Assembly (NCBI GenBank): GCA_003281525.1
Contig: QCBT01000001.1
Location: 62,001-126,000, forward strand
DNA: 64,000 nucleotides
Reading direction: 5' to 3'
Source of the DNA: Prochlorococcus sp. AG-347-J06
GTDB lineage: Bacteria > Cyanobacteriota > Cyanobacteriia > PCC-6307 > Cyanobiaceae
Position 1 is the first letter of the stretch, and every line of letters begins with the position of its first letter. The position numbers and the translations under genes were made by a program. The notes under the pieces were generated by a model. That model did no database searches. It was not told the origin of the DNA and saw nothing but the letters and a program-made list of their open reading frames with translations. This document shows positions 59,650 through 64,000 of this stretch, one piece after another.

Positions 59650-59847
59650 ATGTTAATTAAGAAAGGATTTGTAACGCTCCACTTTTGAGCAAGAGCTACA
59701 TGATGCTTTTGCTGATTCTGAAAAGATTGAATCTACCGTTAAAGAAGTAGAAAATAGGATAAAAAATATTGAAGGCGCATCACAATATATTCCGAAAAGC
59801 CCATGTGGGAACTCTATAAATGGTTAGGCAATGTCTATGAGCCTTAA
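59650..59847 (+). pseudogene. Frameshifted remnant of an unrecognised gene
   Basis: The peptide sense is carried by three segments: frame 1 from an ATG (MLIKKGFVTLH), then frame 2 from about 59684 (FEQELHDAFADSEKIESTVK, continuing through KEVENRIKNIEGASQYIPK), then frame 1 again from about 59800 (MWELYKWLGNVYEP, stop at 59845-59847). A +1 shift in the T run near 59683-59686 and a compensating -1 shift near 59791-59800 would restore one product of about 66 aa. Coding-like composition on both sides of the shifts argues for a decayed gene. I do not recognise it. A noncoding RNA is a possible alternative. Confidence 0.5.
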
Positions 59848-59917
59848 GTATTAAATAAATTCTAAGGATAGCTAACTGGCCGCATATTTAAATATTGCTG
59901 ATGGTACTTTCAGAAAA

Positions 59918-60076
59918 ATGGAAGAGGCTAAAACTGCAAGACAAGAACTGATTGAGCGCATGAAGCAAAAAACTGAAGAACTTGTATATCAATATCAACA
60001 AAAGCACCAAAAAAGACTCAAAGATTTGCTCCGGAAATCAATTAATCCAATACGGATTAAGAGGATAGTTAGATGA
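59918..60076 (+). CDS. Tiny basic helical ORF, 52 aa
   Basis: ATG to TGA, starting MEEAKTARQELIERMKQKTE, rich in Lys, Glu, Gln and Arg, and strongly helix-favouring; the end is basic (INPIRIKRIVR). The frame is open upstream for 13 more codons (from after a TAA at about 59873) without an ATG. The stop overlaps the next ATG by 4 nt. No family is recognised; it could also be the tail of the preceding decayed gene. Confidence 0.4.
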   Translation: MEEAKTARQELIERMKQKTEELVYQYQQKHQKRLKDLLRKSINPIRIKRIVR

Positions 60077-60204
60077 TGTTTTGTAAAAATCATCGCTGTT
60101 TCGGCGGTCTTATGAAAGATTTATTTAAGTGTTATCTCACTACCATAACATCAGCCCTAGTTCCCACATTTTTTAATTTATTAATGAACCTAATTACTGG
60201 CTAA
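60073..60204 (+). CDS. Tiny hydrophobic-tail ORF, 43 aa
   Basis: Starts with tandem ATG codons at 60073, overlapping the stop of the 52-aa ORF (ATGA). The peptide is MMFCKNHRCFGGLMKDLF followed by a hydrophobic C-terminal stretch of about 22 residues (CYLTTITSALVPTFFNLLMN...) that could span a membrane. No known family is recognised. The coupled small-soluble plus small-hydrophobic layout is reminiscent of toxin-antitoxin or phage accessory modules, but there is no direct evidence. Confidence 0.38.
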   Translation: MMFCKNHRCFGGLMKDLFKCYLTTITSALVPTFFNLLMNLITG

Positions 60205-60442
60205 TAAAATATGTAACTCTATTTATATCAGAGATTCTTTAGATTCGATAATTATAGCGACTAGCAAAAATTGAAAATATTAATGTTGAAAATATATCTA
60301 GATAATTCTTCAAGGATTGACTAAATGACTTTAATTTAATCTTTTCTATTTAGAATAAAATTTGTGTCTTTTGTATATAAAAGCTAAAATTAGAGTAAAT
60401 TAGATTTCAAATATTTTAGTGTTCTAAACAAATTATATTCTT
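60205..60442. other. AT-rich noncoding stretch
   Basis: No frame worth reporting on either strand. It presumably holds the promoter of the sulfotransferase gene; TATATAAAAG around 60375 is a plausible core element but cannot be confirmed. Together with the tiny ORFs and remnant, it forms the near-gene-free part of the element. Confidence 0.5.
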
Positions 60443-61309
60443 ATGCTTTTAACAATTCATCATGCTTGTTGCACAGGTGGTTCTATCGTTTCACAAATTT
60501 TAGCTTCGGCAACAAATTCAATTTTAATATCTGAAATCAATCCTTACAAACAAATAACAGTTCAACAAAGAATTCAACCATATTTTGATCCTACTTCAAT
60601 CCTATGGCATCTTGTCTATAACTCTAAAGAAATATCTGAAACTCTTAAATTAAAATATTTTCTTTGTCAACTTGATATTTCTATCGAACATGTAAAAGGA
60701 TTACGAAAAAACTTACTTTTGAGAGATCATACACATTCTACTTTCAATTTTTCTGATAAAGATAATTTTTTTATGAATAAAAAATTAGGTTCATTGTTTC
60801 TAGAAATTCTAGGATATTTTTATGAATCAAAAAGTCAGGATTTTGACTTTACTCTAATTAAGCCAATTATTAGCGTTAGACATCCTTTAGATTCTTTTAT
60901 TGCTGGCAGAAAAAGAGGATGGCTAAAGCCTTATTGCGGAGGAGAAATAAATTTAGACAATTATTGTAAAGGACTTTTAAAATTTCAAAAATATATGGAG
61001 AATGAAAAATCTGCCAAAGTAATTAGATATGAAGATTTATGTATTGACTATAGTAATTGTCTAATACAAACCTTCTCAGATTTAAATATTGATTATCAAA
61101 TCCCATCTTTAGATGAAATTAATAGAATAAAAGTTACAGGTAAATCAGGGAGAAAGACGAAAAATATTGCACTAAGGGAAAGAATAATTGAAAATGTAGA
61201 TAATGATTTAAAAAAAGAAACAGAGGTTTCAAAGTACTATCAAATATATTGTCAATTAAATAAATATAATCCCAATTATCAAGACCATCAGATTAGTAAG
61301 TCAATTTAA
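60443..61309 (+). CDS. Sulfotransferase-like protein
   Basis: A 288 aa protein with the PAPS-binding layout of sulfotransferases. The 5'-phosphosulfate loop is HHACCTGGSIVSQILAS (residues 6-22), LLLRDHTHSTF is near 91-101, the 3'-phosphate motif is ISVRHPLDSFIAGRK (143-157, R146 and S151), RYEDL is at 195-199 and GKSGRKTK is at 233-240. The substrate is unknown; in cyanobacteria and phages such enzymes typically modify surface glycans or lipids. It is the only intact larger gene between the tRNA copies and is probably cargo of the element. It has its own upstream region of over 200 nt. Confidence 0.75.
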   Translation: MLLTIHHACCTGGSIVSQILASATNSILISEINPYKQITVQQRIQPYFDPTSILWHLVYNSKEISETLKLKYFLCQLDISIEHVKGLRKNLLLRDHTHSTFNFSDKDNFFMNKKLGSLFLEILGYFYESKSQDFDFTLIKPIISVRHPLDSFIAGRKRGWLKPYCGGEINLDNYCKGLLKFQKYMENEKSAKVIRYEDLCIDYSNCLIQTFSDLNIDYQIPSLDEINRIKVTGKSGRKTKNIALRERIIENVDNDLKKETEVSKYYQIYCQLNKYNPNYQDHQISKSI

Positions 61310-61402
61310 AATTATTTTTTATTTATCACACTAATTTTATGAGTTTTTTTAGATCAAATTCCTATTTTGTTTTAATTAAGGCCTTCTAAATTTTATGATT
61401 GC

Positions 61403-61448
61403 CTTCTTGCCAAGAAGAATGTCGAGAGTTCGAATCTTTTCATCCGCT
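61403..61448 (+). repeat. Truncated tRNA-Gly copy (att-like)
   Basis: Aligns to positions 59429-59474 of the intact tRNA with three differences in 46 nt. The loop TTGCCAA and T loop TTCGAAT are identical. Two of the differences (C-G to T-A in the anticodon stem) preserve a base pair; the third makes a G-U pair in the T stem. No 5' half (acceptor or D arm) is found upstream. Confidence 0.9.
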
Positions 61449-61493
61449 TTTCATGTTTGTATCTTCTAGGATACTCTTAATAAAAATTTCGTA

Positions 61494-61925
61494 ATGACAA
61501 GAGTAATTTCTATTAAGGATTTAAAGGGATTATTTACTAAACCTTATGGTACAGATGCACCAACAAAACAAAAATGGGCTGAATTTTATAATGAGAATGT
61601 TATTTTTACCGACCCAACCCAGGAAACAGAGGGTTTAGATTCTTATGTTAAAGCTCAAGAAAAGCTAGTTAAAAGATGTGATGATGTTTTTTTAGAAACT
61701 CATGCAATTTCCATAACTGATGATTGTGGATTTGTTGAATGGACAATGGGTTTAAAAATTATGGGTAAAGAATTTATTTATCCGGGAACAACTCGTTTAT
61801 TATTTGCTAAAAATGGATTAATAAAAGAGCACAGAGATTACTTTGATTTTTGCGGCCCAACTTTTGGACCAGTTCCTATTTTAGGACCTTTTATAAGATG
61901 GCTTTATAGTAAATTTGTATCTTGA
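61494..61925 (+). CDS. NTF2/SnoaL-like domain protein
   Basis: A 143 aa protein with the SnoaL/steroid isomerase-like pattern: WAEFYNENVIFTDPTQETEGLDSYVKAQ near residue 29, then FVEWTMGLKIMGKEF and TRLLFAKNGLIKEHRDYFDF. Such cone-shaped folds bind small ligands and have very diverse activities; none can be assigned. It starts 45 nt after the tRNA fragment, so it is the first gene beyond the element, or a final piece of it. Confidence 0.7.
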   Translation: MTRVISIKDLKGLFTKPYGTDAPTKQKWAEFYNENVIFTDPTQETEGLDSYVKAQEKLVKRCDDVFLETHAISITDDCGFVEWTMGLKIMGKEFIYPGTTRLLFAKNGLIKEHRDYFDFCGPTFGPVPILGPFIRWLYSKFVS

Positions 61926-61952
61926 TTTTGTTTTATTTAGAAATATAGTGCA

Positions 61953-62408
61953 TTATATTTCACGAATCAATAAATTTTGAGAAGTAACTTCCTTAAAATC
62001 AAATTGAGAATAAAATAATTTTTTATTTGTTGTCATTAAATATAATTTTTTTGTATTTTTAATTTTTTTTGAAGATAAAAGATTTTTTACAATTAATGTT
62101 CCAAAACCTTTGCCTTGGTGATTTTGATCTATAACAATATCCCAAAGCACTCCGCGGTAAACCCCATCGGTTAAAGCTCTACCAAAACCAACTATTTCCT
62201 TACCAACCCAAAGACTTATTACGACATCACTGTTAGCAAGACATTTTTTTAGATCATTAATTGTTCTATTTTTTGCCCAGAAAGCATTGTTATCTAGTAA
62301 TTTTTGTAGCTTAATTAATCCATTTGTTGGTTTAAGATTAGGACCTAATCCAAAAACCCTTAACCCTAAAGCTCCTTTAGCATGTTTGATTAGAGATATT
62401 TCTTTCAT
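61953..62408 (-). CDS. GNAT-family N-acetyltransferase
   Basis: A 151 aa acetyl-CoA-dependent transferase. The CoA-binding motif A is IDQNHQGKGFGTLIVKNLL near residue 92 (Q/RxxGxG/A form), and motif B is near the C-terminus (KLYLMTTNKKLFYSQFDF). The acceptor is unknown. It is convergent with the NTF2-like gene and diverges from secA. Confidence 0.85.
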   Translation of the reverse strand: MKEISLIKHAKGALGLRVFGLGPNLKPTNGLIKLQKLLDNNAFWAKNRTINDLKKCLANSDVVISLWVGKEIVGFGRALTDGVYRGVLWDIVIDQNHQGKGFGTLIVKNLLSSKKIKNTKKLYLMTTNKKLFYSQFDFKEVTSQNLLIREI

Positions 62409-62539
62409 TTATTAAAAAGATTTTTGAAAAGTGATGTCAGCTAGGTTATTTTTGTGACTTCAATCTCAATACCTTAATCGATCGTTTCTATAAAATAAAG
62501 AGATAATGTTTTTCTTCATTCTGTTGTAACGCACTAATT

Positions 62540-62545
62540 TATAAT
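62540..62545 (+). promoter_or_regulatory. Probable secA -10 element
   Basis: TATAAT 37 nt before the secA ATG in the 174-nt divergent spacer with the GNAT gene. No convincing -35 was seen at normal spacing. Confidence 0.4.
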
Positions 62546-62582
62546 GTTTGTAATAAGATGAATTTTTTAAGGACTTTGACTT

Positions 62583-64000
62583 ATGCTAAAACTTTTGTTG
62601 GGAGATCCGAATACACGAAAGTTAAAGCGATATCAACCAATAGTGGAAGAGATAAATTTTTTAGAAGAAGAAATTTCTCAATTGACTGATGATGAGCTTA
62701 GAAAAGAAACTCAAAATCTTAAATCAACTATTTCAGCAGAATTAGATTTTAAAAAACAAAAAGAACTCCTAGAAGAATTTCTTCCTAAAGCCTTTGCAAT
62801 CGTAAGAGAGGCAAGTAAACGTGTTCTTGATATGAGACATTTTGATGTTCAGTTAATAGGCGGGATGGTTTTAAATGAGTGTCAAATTGCTGAGATGAAG
62901 ACTGGAGAGGGAAAAACACTTGTAGCAACATTACCTTGTTATTTAAATGCTCTTACGGGCAAAGGTGTTCATGTTGTTACTGTCAATGATTATTTAGCTA
63001 GAAGGGATGCAGAGTGGATGGGACAAGTTCATCGTTTTTTAGGTTTATCTGTTGGTTTGATACAGCAAGATATGAATCCAGTTGAGAGAAAGAAAAATTA
63101 TGATTGTGATATAACTTATGCCACAAATTCAGAATTAGGATTTGATTATTTAAGAGATAATATGGCTACTGATATTAGTGAGGTAGTTCAAAGAAAATTT
63201 AATTACTGCGTAATTGATGAGGTTGATTCAATATTAATTGATGAAGCAAGAACGCCTCTAATCATTTCTGGCCAAGTAGAAAGACCACAAGAAAAATATC
63301 AAAAAGCTGCAGAATTATCTTTGTCATTAGTCAAAGCAAAAGAATTAAGTAAAGATGGTATTGATCCAGAAGGCGATTATGAAGTTGATGAAAAACAGAG
63401 AAGTTGTATTTTAACTGATCAGGGTTTTGCAAAATGTGAAGAATATTTGGGAGTTAATGATTTATATAATCCTCAAGATCCTTGGGCGCACTATATAACT
63501 AATGCTTTAAAAGCCAAAGAATTATTTATTAAAGATGTGAATTATATTATTAAGAACGATGAGGCTGTAATAGTGGATGAATTTACTGGTAGGGTAATGC
63601 CAGGAAGACGTTGGAGTGATGGACAACATCAAGCAATAGAAGCGAAAGAGAGTCTTAAAATTCAGCCTGAGACTCAAACATTAGCATCTATAACTTATCA
63701 AAATTTTTTCCTTTTATATCCTGGTTTAGCAGGAATGACGGGAACTGCTAAAACTGAGGAGGTTGAATTTGAAAAAACTTATAAATTAGAATCAACAGTT
63801 ATACCGACAAATCAAATAAGAAAGAGACAAGATTGGTCTGATCAAGTATTTAAGACAGAGATTGGTAAATGGAAAGCCGTTGCTAAAGAAACTGCACAAA
63901 TTCATAGAGATGGTAGACCTGTTTTAGTTGGTACAACAAGTGTTGAAAAAAGTGAATTATTAAGTTCACTTTTATCTGCCGAAAAAATTCCACATAATTT
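62583..64000 (+). CDS. secA: Preprotein translocase SecA, partial (3' end beyond window)
   Basis: ATPase motor pushing preproteins through SecYEG. The first 472 codons are visible: [11 protein letters not shown] near residue 8, Walker [21 protein letters not shown] near 105, [16 protein letters not shown] near 180, [20 protein letters not shown] near 207, and the preprotein cross-linking domain, then [13 protein letters not shown] near 385. The C-terminal part lies beyond the window. Confidence 0.97.
   Translation, partial: MLKLLLGDPNTRKLKRYQPIVEEINFLEEEISQLTDDELRKETQNLKSTISAELDFKKQKELLEEFLPKAFAIVREASKRVLDMRHFDVQLIGGMVLNECQIAEMKTGEGKTLVATLPCYLNALTGKGVHVVTVNDYLARRDAEWMGQVHRFLGLSVGLIQQDMNPVERKKNYDCDITYATNSELGFDYLRDNMATDISEVVQRKFNYCVIDEVDSILIDEARTPLIISGQVERPQEKYQKAAELSLSLVKAKELSKDGIDPEGDYEVDEKQRSCILTDQGFAKCEEYLGVNDLYNPQDPWAHYITNALKAKELFIKDVNYIIKNDEAVIVDEFTGRVMPGRRWSDGQHQAIEAKESLKIQPETQTLASITYQNFFLLYPGLAGMTGTAKTEEVEFEKTYKLESTVIPTNQIRKRQDWSDQVFKTEIGKWKAVAKETAQIHRDGRPVLVGTTSVEKSELLSSLLSAEKIPHN

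Larger units (their letters stand above)
59403..61448 (+). mobile_element. Remnant tRNA-Gly-targeted integrative element
   Basis: An intact tRNA-Gly at the left and a 46-nt truncated copy of its 3' part at the right, in direct orientation, bracket about 1.9 kb of non-core content: a gene remnant, two overlapping tiny ORFs and a sulfotransferase. Integrases of the tyrosine recombinase type commonly use the anticodon-loop-to-3' end of tRNAs as attB and leave this exact pattern; tycheposons in Prochlorococcus are tRNA-linked elements of this sort. No recombinase is present in the segment, so it is either decayed or a cargo-only satellite. A local tRNA duplication is the alternative. Confidence 0.68.

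Noticed and set aside
61457..61475. Short inverted repeat GTATC...GATAC after the tRNA fragment
   Set aside because: Only 5 bp of stem with a 6-nt loop and no T tract; likely chance in AT-rich DNA.
61310..61493. A second functional tRNA-Gly after the sulfotransferase
   Set aside because: Acceptor 5' strand and D arm are missing upstream, so only the 3' part is present and it cannot fold as a tRNA.

Overview
The window is an AT-rich, tightly packed cyanobacterial chromosome segment that reads as a marine Prochlorococcus, most likely a high-light-adapted strain. The evidence is psbZ, sulfolipid genes sqdB/sqdX, Ycf37- and Ycf23-like proteins, cobalamin/siroheme genes, a Met_gamma_lyase-gcvH-gcvP cluster, very short intergenic gaps, several overlapping genes and heavy use of A/T-ending codons. 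The strain call is inference; no 16S or database comparison was possible. No rRNA, CRISPR array, insertion sequence or transposase gene was seen. Both ends cut genes: an MFS transporter at the left and secA at the right.

Layout. 1-12.8 kb: MFS transporter (partial), cobA, then a long minus-strand run: pabC-pabB-queC-queE-pyrG-aspS-gcvT-speB-speE-mazG (folate, queuosine, CTP, tRNA charging, one-carbon and polyamine metabolism). 12.8-20 kb: tRNA-Val, an IscA-like protein, valS, a VTT/DedA membrane protein, a 50-residue ORF, a phage-like ATP-dependent DNA ligase, a membrane-anchored NTF2-like protein, a SprT-like protein and a charged unknown. 20-25.4 kb (minus): chorismate lyase, mnmG, dnaB, rplI and a delta-9 desaturase. 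25.5-31.3 kb (plus): an unknown, a PLP enzyme of the aluminum-resistance family, gcvH, gcvP and a small unknown. 31.3-35.8 kb (minus): sqdX, sqdB, thiG, ycf37-like, rplT, rpmI. 35.8-38.7 kb (plus): a SpoIID-domain protein and a family 2 glycosyltransferase. 38.7-44.2 kb (minus): dnaX, clpX, clpP, tig. 44.3-50.1 kb: asd, dapA and rnj (plus), tilS (minus), ycf23 (plus). 50.2-59.3 kb: uvrB, lysC, holA, cbiC, mutS, psbZ, ribH.

The accessory part is 59.4-61.45 kb. An intact tRNA-Gly(GCC) is followed about 2 kb later by a truncated copy of the same tRNA (anticodon arm to 3' end) in the same orientation. Between them lie a terminator, a frameshifted gene remnant, two overlapping tiny ORFs and a sulfotransferase-like gene, but no recombinase. 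This is the footprint expected of a tRNA-targeting integrative element (tycheposon-like in this lineage) that has lost its mobility genes. After it come an NTF2/SnoaL-like protein, a GNAT acetyltransferase and secA.

Most other genes are core housekeeping. The notable exceptions are the phage-type ligase, several unrecognised small proteins, and a trigger factor whose Lys/Thr/Ala-rich tail is encoded by a degenerate repeat.
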